A stretch of 64,000 bases of DNA from Prosthecobacter debontii (GCF_900167535.1 NZ_FUYE01000004.1:412709-476708); one strand, 5' to 3'. Shown: positions 8,252-17,492, counted from the stretch's first letter. Numbers and translations: made by a program. Notes: generated by a model from the letters alone, not told the origin.

Positions 8252-9169
8252 ATGAAGATCTCCCATACTTTATCCACTGTCATTTGTCGTCTGGGGTTTA
8301 TCCTGAGCCTTTCCGTGATGGCGGAAGACGCAGGGCCTTCCGAGTTGGTGACATTGAACAATCAGTATGAGGCGGGATTGAATCGAGCTAAAACCCCAGT
8401 GCTAGAGCGCTATTTAGTCACCCTCGGCGGTTTGCTCGATACGACGACCCGAGCAGGTAACTTGGAAGCCTCCTTGGCCGTGAATAAAGAGTTGGAATCC
8501 GTCAAGGCGACCGGCAGAACAACCTCGTTTGGGGAAAATCTTCCTGAACTCAAAGCTGCGCGTGATCAGTATCAAAAAGAACTGATGGGTGCCACTCAGC
8601 CGCTGCATGAGCGTTATATCACCGCCTTGGAAGCGCTGGTTACGAGTTATACCAAACGTGGATTGTTGGATGAGGCTTTGGTGGTGAACCGTCAGGTCGA
8701 AAAAGCGAAAGCTATGGCCATTAGAACAGCACCACCGGCAGCGGCTCAGTCTTCGTCACGCCGTCCGGCAGATGCGGTCTTTTTTCAGGGTAAATATTAT
8801 AAGACTTTTGATTCCGTAGTGAGCTGGACTCAAGCGCAGGAGAAGTGCGTGGAGATGGGGGGACAGTTGGCTACGGTCTCCAGTGCAGCCGAGAATAGCC
8901 AGATCATCCAGATGGCGATGATGGGCAAACGAGATGCTTACTGGCTGGGGGCCACGGATAAAGTCAAGGAAGGCCAGTGGGTCTGGGTGGACGGCAGGCC
9001 CATGACCTACACGAATTGGGGGCGTTATCAGCCTAACAATAAGCAATTGGCAGAACACTATCTGGTGGTGATTGTGAGATCCAAAAATGCCAGTCTCAAT
9101 AAAACTTGGTCAGATCAGCCCAAAACGGCGGATGGGCATCGTCCAGGATTCATTTGCGAGTGGAGGTAA
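8252..9169 (+). CDS. Secreted protein with C-type lectin domain
   Basis: The 305-residue protein has a signal peptide (MKISHTLSTVICRLGF then SLSVMAEDAG), then two related helical segments of about 55 residues: LNNQYEAGLNRAKTPVLERY and ARDQYQKELMGATQPLHERY head the two copies. The C-terminal 120 residues are a C-type-lectin-like domain: WTQAQEKCVEMGGQLATVSS, YWLGATD, WVWVDGRPMTYTNW, and a final WSDQP ... FICEW. The frame is open back to 8090, but that would overlap the preceding gene by 71 bases and place the signal peptide internally, so the ATG at 8252 is chosen. Its 3' end overlaps the convergent parvulin gene by 20 bases. It probably binds a glycan or protein outside the cytoplasmic membrane. 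Confidence 0.85.
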   Translation: MKISHTLSTVICRLGFILSLSVMAEDAGPSELVTLNNQYEAGLNRAKTPVLERYLVTLGGLLDTTTRAGNLEASLAVNKELESVKATGRTTSFGENLPELKAARDQYQKELMGATQPLHERYITALEALVTSYTKRGLLDEALVVNRQVEKAKAMAIRTAPPAAAQSSSRRPADAVFFQGKYYKTFDSVVSWTQAQEKCVEMGGQLATVSSAAENSQIIQMAMMGKRDAYWLGATDKVKEGQWVWVDGRPMTYTNWGRYQPNNKQLAEHYLVVIVRSKNASLNKTWSDQPKTADGHRPGFICEWR

Positions 9170-10064
9170 AGCGGACGGCCATCCATTCGCTAATGCGTTC
9201 CTGTCGCTTTATGGATGCAAGTTGACTCGCCAATTCCTGGCGTATCTCTGCGAGGTGGGCATACCGATCTGAATGGTCGTCTAAAAGCCTGATGAGGTGC
9301 CACCCCAGTCGAGTTTTAATTGGCGAACTTGTGCTGCCTATTTTCAATGTTTTAAGGGCTGCCAAAAACTCTGGAGGCATTCGTTTCTCGGTCATCCAAC
9401 CGAGCTCTCCCGCTCGAGTTTTGGATCGAGAATCGTCCGAATAGGCTTCGACAAGAGTCGCCCATGGCTCGCCTTGGAGAAGCTTCTGATGAAGGTTTTC
9501 AATCAGTTGGGAGCGATCTTGCCTCGATGATCCATTTTGGGCTACGAAAAGGTGAGCCACTCTCCATGCATGAGGAATGCGCCACTGTTCACGGAGGTGC
9601 GGCGGATTGTATGCCTCAGCGAGGTCAGCTTCAGTCGGATGAGAGAAGGTGGCGAGCTGATCCTCCAACCAAGCTTCATCGAGAAGTTTTTCGCGAATAG
9701 AGCTTTCGAGTTTGGACTCGTTCAATTGCTGGTTGGCAAGACGGGTGCGGCGTTCCTCATCGTTCTCCCATTGCCGCTGCCAAAGTTGCCACTCCTCCTT
9801 CAGACGCAGGCTGACATCGGCGTGAAAGGCAGTGTCGTGGATTCGAGCTTCGCGGATCGCTTGTTGAGCCCGCAGAGTCGCACTCACCAGTGGCGTGGAA
9901 GGAGATTCTCCTTGTCGAAACGCAAGGCCGATGGCCGTTGGATGAAGCTCATCGATCGATAACGTAACTGATTTATCGAGAAGTTGCTCCCGCATATCGT
10001 GGCGATACCGCCAAGCTAGAAGCGCTAAACAGGCGAGAGTAAACGGCAGTATCCAGGCTTTCAT
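9150..10064 (-). CDS. Membrane-anchored parvulin-type peptidyl-prolyl isomerase
   Basis: An N-terminal anchor (ILPFTLACLALLAW) is followed by a SurA_N-like helical part with charged helices (about residues 30-165) and a PpiC/parvulin domain at about residues 165-280: AWRVAHLFVAQ, AYSDDSRSKTRAGELGWM, PPEFLAALKTLKIGS and RLGWHLIRLLDD. These match the family order (HILV, GG/ELGW, F, GWH). At 304 residues it is the usual size for a single-domain periplasmic foldase. Its start lies 3 bases after the stop of the aminopeptidase gene, so the two are co-transcribed. It likely helps fold exported proteins. Confidence 0.85.
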   Translation of the reverse strand: MKAWILPFTLACLALLAWRYRHDMREQLLDKSVTLSIDELHPTAIGLAFRQGESPSTPLVSATLRAQQAIREARIHDTAFHADVSLRLKEEWQLWQRQWENDEERRTRLANQQLNESKLESSIREKLLDEAWLEDQLATFSHPTEADLAEAYNPPHLREQWRIPHAWRVAHLFVAQNGSSRQDRSQLIENLHQKLLQGEPWATLVEAYSDDSRSKTRAGELGWMTEKRMPPEFLAALKTLKIGSTSSPIKTRLGWHLIRLLDDHSDRYAHLAEIRQELASQLASIKRQERISEWMAVRFTSTRK

Positions 10065-10067
10065 GGA

Positions 10068-11171
10068 TCAGTGCGCAGGAACGGGGCTCGGAACTGCGAG
10101 CTTGAGTTGAGATCTTCTCACTCGAGGTGGCATGGCACGCATTCCCTCCATCTGTTTTAAAAATGCTTCCAGATCACCTCCACACTCTTTCAGCACTTTT
10201 TCAAACGCTGGGACCAAGTCATGATAGGCGGCAGCCGTGTTGAGGCGTGCGTTGTTGACTGGAGTTTTAAACCAGCGATCCAACTTTAGTGTACCGCCCT
10301 GACGTCGATTGAACTGCTCAAGGCGAGATCGTAATCGCGTGAAGGTTTCTTGTTTGATTTGCCGACGTTTTTCATCGGTGATCTTCTGGTCAGCATACAA
10401 ATTCTTCAGTTCCTGGCGTGTGCGTAAGAGTTCGTGGACAAACTCCGTCTCCAATCGGGTTTCCCGCTCATACTCCTCCAGTTCATCCATCCTACCATGA
10501 GCCTTGAGCCAGCGGCGAGTGCCTTCTCGGCCTACGGCCGTGGCTAGGGCTTCATTGAAATCTGTATCGCCATTCAGATAGATGCGTTGATGGGTGAGTT
10601 CATGAAAAATCAGTTCAGCAAGGTCGGCGTCATCGCGGCCAATGAAGGTGTTTAACAGAGGATCTTTGAGGTAGCCAAGAGTCGAATAGGCCTCCACCCC
10701 TGCCACATAGACATCAAGTCCGTCTTCTTTGAGCTTAGCGGATTCAGCCAGGGCTAAGTCTTCTCTGAAAAAGCCGCGGTATTTGACACTCCCCACGAGA
10801 GGATACCACCAGCGCTTGGCTTCGACGCTGAACTCAGGGGCCGCAAATATGACCCAGACCACGTAGCGACGTCCAAGGTTGGAGTATCGTTCATATTGCC
10901 CTTTCGCGGGGAGGCCTAGATGGGTTTCAGCGTAGGCCAAAATGTCGCGGGTGATAGCGAGCTTTTGCTTCAGCAAAGGCTTTGTCTTGGGATCCATCAT
11001 CACCGCAGGCACGGGTCGTGCTTTCCGCATGATTTCCAACTGTCCCTTGAACGCCTGCGAGTAAAATCCCACCGTGGAACAGGAAGATAGAAAATAGCAG
11101 CTAACGAGAATTAACCTGCGTATCCACGTGTCTAATTTGTTGCCTTTATGCGCCATCGCGTCACGATGCAT
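10068..11171 (-). CDS. Predicted zinc aminopeptidase lipoprotein (PF10023 family)
   Basis: The 367-residue protein opens with a basic stretch and a lipoprotein-type signal (LILVSCYFLSSCSTV), then matches the predicted-aminopeptidase family: YSQAFKGQLEIM near the start, VVWVIFAAPEFSVEAKRWWY, VAGVEAYSTLGYLKDPLLNT, and the gluzincin zinc motif FHELTHQ followed by DFNEALAT, whose glutamate would be the third ligand. The first ATG has a GGAAA six bases upstream; a second ATG lies five codons in. It forms an operon with the downstream parvulin gene. The role is probably periplasmic or membrane peptide trimming. Confidence 0.85.
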   Translation of the reverse strand: MHRDAMAHKGNKLDTWIRRLILVSCYFLSSCSTVGFYSQAFKGQLEIMRKARPVPAVMMDPKTKPLLKQKLAITRDILAYAETHLGLPAKGQYERYSNLGRRYVVWVIFAAPEFSVEAKRWWYPLVGSVKYRGFFREDLALAESAKLKEDGLDVYVAGVEAYSTLGYLKDPLLNTFIGRDDADLAELIFHELTHQRIYLNGDTDFNEALATAVGREGTRRWLKAHGRMDELEEYERETRLETEFVHELLRTRQELKNLYADQKITDEKRRQIKQETFTRLRSRLEQFNRRQGGTLKLDRWFKTPVNNARLNTAAAYHDLVPAFEKVLKECGGDLEAFLKQMEGMRAMPPRVRRSQLKLAVPSPVPAH

Positions 11172-11229
11172 GTAAATTTCCGCGCTACCAACCCGGAAGT
11201 TTTTTCAAACCATCCATCCCCCCTCAACC

Positions 11230-12642
11230 ATGTCCTTCATTCACGACGACTTCCTGCTGTCCACTAAGACTGCGAGCCGCCTGTTTCATACGTTCGCCAA
11301 GGAGGAGCCTATCCTTGATTATCACAATCATCTGCCCCCAAAGGATATCGCAGAAAATCGGCAGTTCAAAAACCTCCATGAGATTTGGTTAGAAGGTGAT
11401 CACTACAAGTGGCGTGCTATGCGCTGCAATGGAATTCCTGAAGAACTCATCACGGGCAGCGCCACGCCAAAAGAGAAGTTTATAGCTTGGGCCAAAACGG
11501 TGCCGCATACGGTGCGTAATCCGCTGTATCACTGGACCCACTTGGAACTGAAGCGTTACTTTGGAATCGATACGCTGCTGAATGAAAAAACGGCCGAGGC
11601 TATCTGGGAGCAAACGGAGGCTGCTCTGGCGAAGCCGGAAATGAGCACGCGTGGCATTTTAAAAACTCAGAAAGTGCGTGCTCTCTGCACCACGGACGAT
11701 CCGAGCGATGATTTGGCTTGGCACAAAGCCTGTGCCGCTGACGGATTCGAAGTTGGAGTCTATCCCACTTTCCGTCCGGATAAAGCCATTGCCCTTAGCA
11801 ATTCAGAAACTTGGAATGCCTGGTGTGATAAATTGGCGGCCACCACGAATACAGACATCAATAATTTCGGTGCCTTGCTTCAAGCGCTGGAGAAAAGCCA
11901 CCAACAGTTTCATGATGTCGGCTGCCGTCTGAGCGACCACGGCCTCAATCGTTGTCATGCTCACTTTTCCACAGAGGCTACGGCGACTCGCATCTTTGAA
12001 CGTTGTCGGAGTCACCGCACCAAGAGGCTTTATCCTGAAGATGTGGAAGCCTTTGGCACGCACATCATGATGCATGTGGGGCGGTTGAATGCCCAAAAAG
12101 GCTGGACCATGCAACTCCACCTGGGGCCTGTGCGCAATAACAACACCCGCTTGGCCAAAAAAGTGGGTGCCGACGTGGGCTGCGATAGCATCGGCGACTT
12201 TCCTCAGGCTGAGGCTCTCAGTCGCTTCTTGGACGCACTCGATACCGAGAATGCTTTACCGAAAACGGTGCTGTATAACGTCAATCCCGCAGACAACTAT
12301 GTCTTCGGCACCATGGCCGGAAACTTTGCGGATGGGACAACACCTGGGAAAGTGCAGTTCGGCTCTGGCTGGTGGTTCGTGGACCAGAAAGAAGGGATGG
12401 AATGGCAGATCAATGCGCTCAGCAATCTGGGCCTGCTCAGCCGTTTCATCGGCATGTTGACTGATAGTCGCAGCTTCATGTCCTTCCCTCGCCACGAGTA
12501 TTTCCGTCGCACCTTGTGCAATTTGCTCGGCAGCGATGTCGAGGCTGGATTGATTCCAGATGACGATGAACTGGTGGGCAAGATGGTGAAAAACATCTGC
12601 TACGCCAATGCCAAGGCCTACCTACAGCTTCCCGTGAGCTGA
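11230..12642 (+). CDS. uxaC: Glucuronate/galacturonate isomerase
   Basis: The 470-residue length and sequence are those of uronate isomerase, an amidohydrolase-fold enzyme that converts D-glucuronate to D-fructuronate and D-galacturonate to D-tagaturonate in hexuronate breakdown. The metal-binding DYHNHLPP lies near the N-terminus; LCTTDDPSDDL, MQLHLGPVRNNN and GSGWWFVDQKEGMEWQ are typical later blocks. It is transcribed alone, divergent from the aminopeptidase gene 58 bases away, and followed by a strong terminator. No other uronate genes are nearby. It fits with the sulfatase and glycan-degradation genes elsewhere in the window. Confidence 0.95.
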   Translation: MSFIHDDFLLSTKTASRLFHTFAKEEPILDYHNHLPPKDIAENRQFKNLHEIWLEGDHYKWRAMRCNGIPEELITGSATPKEKFIAWAKTVPHTVRNPLYHWTHLELKRYFGIDTLLNEKTAEAIWEQTEAALAKPEMSTRGILKTQKVRALCTTDDPSDDLAWHKACAADGFEVGVYPTFRPDKAIALSNSETWNAWCDKLAATTNTDINNFGALLQALEKSHQQFHDVGCRLSDHGLNRCHAHFSTEATATRIFERCRSHRTKRLYPEDVEAFGTHIMMHVGRLNAQKGWTMQLHLGPVRNNNTRLAKKVGADVGCDSIGDFPQAEALSRFLDALDTENALPKTVLYNVNPADNYVFGTMAGNFADGTTPGKVQFGSGWWFVDQKEGMEWQINALSNLGLLSRFIGMLTDSRSFMSFPRHEYFRRTLCNLLGSDVEAGLIPDDDELVGKMVKNICYANAKAYLQLPVS

Positions 12643-12680
12643 TCGGCGCGGTCGATCCACCTCTGAAAGCACTTATTCTT

Positions 12681-12720
12681 GCATGCCCATGCCTTGACAC
12701 CTGGCATGGGCATGCTTTTT
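12681..12720 (+). terminator. Rho-independent terminator of uxaC
   Basis: A perfect 13-bp inverted repeat (GCATGCCCATGCC, a 9-base loop, GGCATGGGCATGC) is followed by five T. It lies 38 bases after the uxaC stop and ends ten bases before the pyrD start, which argues against any pyrD start upstream of 12730. Confidence 0.9.
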
Positions 12721-12729
12721 GGAAACTGC

Positions 12730-13767
12730 ATGTCCCTCATCGCCAATCTCTATCCGTTGCTCAAACCCTGGCTCTTTCGCATGGATGCGGAAAAGGCACA
12801 TGAATGGACCACCCGCATGATGCGAGTCGCTCATGGTCTAGGCATGCTGACTGCGGGGCAGGAAAAGCTGCCGCAGATGCCAGTGGAGTGTCTGGGATTG
12901 AAGTTTCCCAATGGGTTGGGTTTGGCCGCTGGCATGGACAAATCCGCTTCGGCTGTCGAAGCGTGGGCAGCGCTGGGTTTTGGGTTTGTTGAGGTTGGCA
13001 CACTGACTCCACGCCCCCAGCCGGGGAATCCGAAGCCGCGTTTATTCCGTCTGCCTGAGCATGACGCATTGATTAATCGCATGGGGTTTAACAATCCCGG
13101 GATTGATGCTGCGGTGAAACGCTTGGCTCGCCGCAAGACCAAGGCTGTTGTTGGAGTCAATATCGGCAAAAACTTCGACACGCCCAATGAACGTGCCGTC
13201 GACGATTACCTCATCGGATTGCGCAAAGCTTATCCGGTGGCGGATTACGTCGCGGTGAATATTTCGAGCCCCAATACCAAAGGATTGCGGGATCTTCAGG
13301 CTGAGGATTCTATCCGGGCCTTGCTCAGTGCCCTCAAAAATGAACAGTCGAAGCTCGCCAGTGAGTATGGGCATCAGAAGCCTGTTTTGGTCAAAATCGC
13401 TCCCGATTTGGACGGACAGCAAATCGAAGCGCTCGCCCGTGTCTTCAATGAGTTGTCGGTGGACGGTGTCATTGCGACGAACACGACCATCAGCCGAGAA
13501 TCTGTGGCAGGGCACCCCCTACAGAAAGAAGCTGGAGGACTCAGCGGTGCGCCAGTGCGTGATCGTTCCACGCTGGTGATTCAAGCTCTGCGTATGCTCT
13601 TGAAAGAAGAAACCCCCATTATCGGCGTGGGAGGCATCCTCTGCGGTCAAGACGCACTTGCGAAGAGGCAGGCAGGCGCCCAGTTGGTGCAGGTTTACAG
13701 CGGTCTTGTTTTTCGAGGTCCAGCTCTGGTTCATGACGTCGTGCGGGCCATAGCGGAGCAGGGATAA
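12730..13767 (+). CDS. pyrD: Dihydroorotate dehydrogenase, class 2 (quinone)
   Basis: This 345-residue protein oxidises dihydroorotate to orotate in pyrimidine synthesis, passing electrons to quinone at the cytoplasmic membrane. An N-terminal membrane-association helix (ANLYPLLKPWLFRMDAEKAH) marks class 2. FMN-barrel blocks include GLAAGMDKSA, FGFVEVGTLTPRPQPGNP, MGFNNPG, VGVNIGKN, VNISSPNT (catalytic-serine loop), KIAPDL, NTT and GVGGI. The frame is open further upstream, but that would start inside the uxaC terminator; GGAAA precedes the ATG at 12730. A CDGSH protein follows closely. Confidence 0.95.
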   Translation: MSLIANLYPLLKPWLFRMDAEKAHEWTTRMMRVAHGLGMLTAGQEKLPQMPVECLGLKFPNGLGLAAGMDKSASAVEAWAALGFGFVEVGTLTPRPQPGNPKPRLFRLPEHDALINRMGFNNPGIDAAVKRLARRKTKAVVGVNIGKNFDTPNERAVDDYLIGLRKAYPVADYVAVNISSPNTKGLRDLQAEDSIRALLSALKNEQSKLASEYGHQKPVLVKIAPDLDGQQIEALARVFNELSVDGVIATNTTISRESVAGHPLQKEAGGLSGAPVRDRSTLVIQALRMLLKEETPIIGVGGILCGQDALAKRQAGAQLVQVYSGLVFRGPALVHDVVRAIAEQG

Positions 13768-13783
13768 TGTGGAGACTGTGAAT

Positions 13784-14023
13784 ATGCCGAAGCCTCCACA
13801 AATCTATGCCAAACATCCTGCGTGTTTGAATCTAGAGGCAGGAGACCATTGGTGGTGTTCGTGTGGCCTGAGTGGCCATCAGCCCTTTTGCGATGGTGAA
13901 CACACGGGGACGGGATTGGGACCCAAAAAGTTTACCTTGAGCCTCCCGACTCAGGTGAGGTTGTGCAATTGTAAGCAAACTCAGACTCCGCCTTTCTGTG
14001 ACGGTAGCCACCAAGTGGTTTGA
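13784..14023 (+). CDS. Double CDGSH-type iron-sulfur protein
   Basis: The small protein of 79 residues carries two mitoNEET-like iron-sulfur boxes, CSCGLSGHQPFCDGEH and CNCKQTQTPPFCDGSH, each with the three-cysteine, one-histidine ligand set for a [2Fe-2S] cluster. It is thus a redox or iron-sulfur transfer protein of the cytosol. A GTG at 13769 is in frame, but GGAG at 13770-13773 sits nine bases before the ATG at 13784, which is preferred. It starts 16 bases after pyrD and is probably co-transcribed. Confidence 0.88.
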   Translation: MPKPPQIYAKHPACLNLEAGDHWWCSCGLSGHQPFCDGEHTGTGLGPKKFTLSLPTQVRLCNCKQTQTPPFCDGSHQVV

Positions 14024-14052
14024 TTCCCTATGAAGGTGGGGCGCGAAATCAG

Positions 14053-14514
14053 TCACACGCCGCCTTGCTGCCGCACCGCTTCATATAGGGTGATGGCGAC
14101 AGCCGTGGCGAGGTTTAAGCTGCGGGTGCCACGCATGGGGATGCGCAGTACATGGTCGGGCTGAAGCGCCATCAGAGAAGGGGGGATGCCGCGGGTCTCT
14201 GGACCGAAAACCAGATAGAGATCCTGGTGGGGGTCTGAGAAATCCGGCTCCCAATGAGGCCGTGTGCCCTGGACTTCCACATAAAAGAACTCGGCCTCCG
14301 TAGAGGCTTGGTCACGCATGGCTTGCCAGTCGTCCCAGACATGGACATCCACCTCGGCCCAGTAATCCAATCCGCTGCGTTTGAGATACTTATCTTCCAG
14401 GCTAAAACCCAGCGGTTTGATGAGATGCAGCCGGGCTCCAGTGGCGAGACAGAGTCTTCCCACGGCTCCTGTGTTGTGGGGGATCTCCGGCTGATATAAA
14501 ACGATGTGCAGCAT
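14053..14514 (-). CDS. trmL: tRNA (cytidine/uridine-2'-O)-methyltransferase TrmL
   Basis: This SPOUT-class methyltransferase has 153 residues and modifies the wobble base of leucine tRNAs. The start MLHIVLYQPEIPHNTGAVGR and the later blocks VFGPETRGIPPSL (motif 2) and IPMRGTRSLNLATAVAI (motif 3, trefoil knot) are diagnostic. A further ATG at 14532 would add six residues; family members start at the chosen methionine. It is convergent with the CDGSH gene, 29 bases apart. Confidence 0.93.
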   Translation of the reverse strand: MLHIVLYQPEIPHNTGAVGRLCLATGARLHLIKPLGFSLEDKYLKRSGLDYWAEVDVHVWDDWQAMRDQASTEAEFFYVEVQGTRPHWEPDFSDPHQDLYLVFGPETRGIPPSLMALQPDHVLRIPMRGTRSLNLATAVAITLYEAVRQQGGV

Positions 14515-14676
14515 GCGGAGATTTCTGTGCACCCGGATGACGGTTTTGACAATCCTCCTCCTCTCCTGCAGGCACTTTGATCCGTGTGTTTGTGACCGAT
14601 CTCCGTGCAGTTGTCACGAATGTGCGTCTTCGAGAAAGTCGCCTGTCCCCTGGGCGTAATGTCAGCCTCCTCTTGC

Positions 14677-15657
14677 ATGACTCTTCGCCGTCTCACCCTC
14701 CTTCTCTCCGCAGCCGCACTCACGGCCACCTCTCTCGAGGCCCAGAACATCCGTGCCGGTATCATCGGTCTGGATACCTCCCATGTGCTTTCGTTTTCGA
14801 AAACCCTGAACGCGGATCCGCAAGACCCGGAAGTGATGGGGGTGCGTATGGTGGCGGCCTATCCAAAAGGATCGCCAGATATTGAAGGCAGTGTCAAGCG
14901 GGTGCCTGAATACACGGAAAAGGTTAAGGCCATGGGAGTGGCTATTGTGCCGAGCATCAAAGATCTCCTCGATCAAGTGGATGTCGTGTTTCTGGAGACC
15001 AATGACGGTCGCCCTCACCTCGAACAACTCCGGCCCTGTCTGGAGGCTGGAAAGCCGGTCTTCATCGATAAGCCCATCGCGGGCACGCTGACCGATGCCA
15101 TCAAAATTTTTGAGGAAGCCAAGGCCGCCGGCGTGCCGGTTTTTTCCTCGTCTTCATTGCGCTTTGGCAAAGGCACCCAGGCGGTGCGAAACGGCAGTGT
15201 CGGCAAAGTGATGCGCGCTGAAACCACGAGTCCCGCCTCGTTGGAAGCCACCCACCCGGACCTTTTCTGGTACGGCATTCATGGCGTTGAGAGTCTTTTC
15301 ACCGTGATGGGAACGGGCTGTGTGTCGGTCAAGCGTGGCACAACGGCGGAAGGTAAGATTACGGTTACGGGCACCTGGGAAGGTGGCCGCACGGGCACAT
15401 ATACCGAAGCTAAAGGTTATACCGGTAAAGCTGTGGGGGAAAAAGGTGAGGCCGCGGTTGGTAGCTACGATGGGTATGACCCGCTACTGTTTGCTGCCGT
15501 GCATTTCTTTCGCACGGGCGTAGCTCCTGTGAGCCCCGAGGAAACGCTGGAAATCTATGCCTTCATGGAAGCTGCGGATGAGAGCAAGCGCCAGGGAGGG
15601 GCTGAGGTCACGCTGAAATCCGTGATGGACAAAGCGCGAGCTGCGGCTCAAAAATAA
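14677..15657 (+). CDS. Exported Gfo/Idh/MocA-family oxidoreductase
   Basis: A signal peptide (MTLRRLTLLLSAAALTATS) is followed by a Rossmann NAD(P)-binding fold: IRAGIIGLDTSHVLSF, VFLETNDGRPHLEQLRPC and the KPVFIDKPIA box that marks this family. At 326 residues it is average. The start is set by the signal peptide; upstream in-frame codons back to 14605 would bury it. Such secreted dehydrogenase-like proteins are multiplied in Verrucomicrobia and Planctomycetes, where they are thought to act on sugars, but the substrate is unknown. It is followed by a weak terminator. Confidence 0.85.
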   Translation: MTLRRLTLLLSAAALTATSLEAQNIRAGIIGLDTSHVLSFSKTLNADPQDPEVMGVRMVAAYPKGSPDIEGSVKRVPEYTEKVKAMGVAIVPSIKDLLDQVDVVFLETNDGRPHLEQLRPCLEAGKPVFIDKPIAGTLTDAIKIFEEAKAAGVPVFSSSSLRFGKGTQAVRNGSVGKVMRAETTSPASLEATHPDLFWYGIHGVESLFTVMGTGCVSVKRGTTAEGKITVTGTWEGGRTGTYTEAKGYTGKAVGEKGEAAVGSYDGYDPLLFAAVHFFRTGVAPVSPEETLEIYAFMEAADESKRQGGAEVTLKSVMDKARAAAQK

Positions 15658-15706
15658 CGCAAGTTCAGCATCGTTGCCTCCCATAACAGGGGGGCGGGAA
15701 CACTGC

Positions 15707-15753
15707 AAAACGCTGGGTCGGAGGGCACCTAAACGCCGCCGCCGAGCGTTTTT
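15707..15753 (+). terminator. Possible terminator after the Gfo/Idh/MocA gene
   Basis: AAAACGCT (15707-15714) pairs with AGCGTTTT (15745-15752), running into a T stretch. The loop is long (30 bases), so this is a moderate call. Confidence 0.45.
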
Positions 15754-15839
15754 GTGTGTACAATAGTTTTCAACAATCGCTCAACGTTTCCGTCAGACAC
15801 GACTGTGTGCTGAAACGCATTTCGAAAACCTATCAAACC

Positions 15840-17429
15840 ATGAAAAACACCAATCGACTCACTCAAATCTTGGCCTACTCCAGCATGCTGGCCTTTTCCC
15901 TGGGCCAGGGTTTTGCAGACATCAAGAGCCCGGAGACCAAAATGGCACCAGGAGAATTCCACGGTCGCTTGCAGATGGATAACTCCTCTCTGCCGAACAA
16001 TGGCCAGTTACAAATGAGCTATGCGACCGTGGTGGATAAAATCCTCCCCAGCGTGGTGACCATCTTTGCCTATGGGGGCAAGTCCGAGGAACAGCCTCAA
16101 ATCGAAGACATTCCGCCTCAGCTCCGGCCCTTCTTCTATCGTTATTTTGGCGAAGATGGTGTCCCTGATGAGGACCAGCAACAACCGCGCAATCGTCGTG
16201 GAAACCCGCGCCAGGAAGCCCCGGCCCGCCCGAATGGCGTGGGCTCCGGTTTCATCGTCTCTGCGGACGGTTACATCATGACGAACAATCACGTGGTGGG
16301 CGGATCAGACAAACTGGAAGTCGTCGTTGAGAACAGCGGTATCACACGCACCTACGTGGCCAAAGTTATCGGCACGGACCCTCTAACGGATGTGGCACTG
16401 ATTAAGATCGATGCCAATAACCTGCCTCAAGCCATTTTGGGTGACAGCGATAAACTGCGCGTGGGTGACATCGTGTTGGCCGCAGGTGCCCCCATGGAGC
16501 TGAACCGCTCGGTGACGCAGGGCATCGTCAGCGCCTTAGGACGCAGTGGCATGAATATTGTGAGCCAGGGACGCACGGCCGGTTATGAAGACTTCATTCA
16601 GACCGACGCTTCCATCAACCCCGGTAACTCCGGGGGGCCTCTAGTGGATGCCCTGGGCCGCGTGGTGGGGATCAATACGGCTATCTTGTCCCGCTCGGGC
16701 ATGAATGCCGGGATCGGTTTCGCCATTCCTGTCAATATGGCTCTACGCATCGTTGAGGACCTGATCGATAGCGGCACGGTTCGCCGCGGATTCCTGGGCA
16801 TTGAGCTTGAGGACTTAGATCGTGAGAAAGCGGAGCTCTTTGGTCTGGAAGATCAGGGCGGAGCCTTGGTGCGTCGAGTGACCAATGACTCACCCGCCGA
16901 AGCCGCTGGGCTCGAAGTGGGAGATGTGGTCACTGCAGTGGATGGACTCCGCGTCGAAGGCAGCAGCAAGCTGCGTCTGATCGTGAGCAGCAAGAAGCCT
17001 GGCACTGAAGTGACCATGAGCGTGCTGCGTGACGGTCAGCGTATGCCGATCAAGGCTAAGCTGGGCGAACTGCCTGGCAACGGTGCCCCCGTCGCATCCA
17101 ATAACAACGGTCCGCGCGGAGGCGGCACTGGTACCAGCATTGCCGAAATCATCCCAGGCGTCACCGTGCAGAATCTCACGCCTGCTACCCGTGAGCGTTA
17201 TGACATTCCTCAAGAAATCACCGGGGTGATCGTGACCAAGATCGATCCAGAAAGCAGCGCTGCCGGTATGGGTATTGAAGAAGGGGACGTCATCATGTCC
17301 GTGAACAAGAAAAACGTCCGCGCTGTCGGTGAAGCCAATGAAATGGCTCGTGGCAGCGAAAAGAATGTCTTGCTCAAGGTCTATCGTGGCGGTGATACCA
17401 TGCTTTTCATGGTGAAGACCGGTAACTGA
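15840..17429 (+). CDS. DegP/HtrA-type periplasmic serine protease with two PDZ domains
   Basis: The 529-residue protein starts with a signal peptide (LTQILAYSSMLAFSLGQGFA). The trypsin-like domain shows histidine in MTNNHVVGG, aspartate in PLTDVALIKID and serine in NPGNSGGPLV, a complete triad. Two PDZ domains follow: FLGIELEDLDREKAELFGL with SPAEAAGLEVGDVV, then VTVQNLTPATRERYDI with SSAAGMGIEEGDVIM. It acts as a periplasmic quality-control protease/chaperone. The frame runs back to 15756, but the ATG at 15840 places the signal peptide at the N-terminus. An unusual Arg/Pro/Glu-rich insertion (RNRRGNPRQEAPARP) precedes the catalytic histidine, in the position of the LA loop. Confidence 0.93.
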   Translation: MKNTNRLTQILAYSSMLAFSLGQGFADIKSPETKMAPGEFHGRLQMDNSSLPNNGQLQMSYATVVDKILPSVVTIFAYGGKSEEQPQIEDIPPQLRPFFYRYFGEDGVPDEDQQQPRNRRGNPRQEAPARPNGVGSGFIVSADGYIMTNNHVVGGSDKLEVVVENSGITRTYVAKVIGTDPLTDVALIKIDANNLPQAILGDSDKLRVGDIVLAAGAPMELNRSVTQGIVSALGRSGMNIVSQGRTAGYEDFIQTDASINPGNSGGPLVDALGRVVGINTAILSRSGMNAGIGFAIPVNMALRIVEDLIDSGTVRRGFLGIELEDLDREKAELFGLEDQGGALVRRVTNDSPAEAAGLEVGDVVTAVDGLRVEGSSKLRLIVSSKKPGTEVTMSVLRDGQRMPIKAKLGELPGNGAPVASNNNGPRGGGTGTSIAEIIPGVTVQNLTPATRERYDIPQEITGVIVTKIDPESSAAGMGIEEGDVIMSVNKKNVRAVGEANEMARGSEKNVLLKVYRGGDTMLFMVKTGN

Positions 17430-17452
17430 TTCTGATCAGATCGAAGACTCCT

Positions 17453-17492
17453 AAGCCCGTGGCTCCGAGTGAGAGTCACGGGCTTTCTTTTT
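17453..17492 (+). terminator. Rho-independent terminator of the HtrA-type gene
   Basis: AAGCCCGTG pairs with CACGGGCTT across a 15-base loop and is followed by TCTTTTT. Confidence 0.88.

Noticed and set aside
12679-12729. Longer start for pyrD
   Set aside because: It would begin at the uxaC terminator hairpin; the ATG at 12730 has a GGAAA ahead of it.
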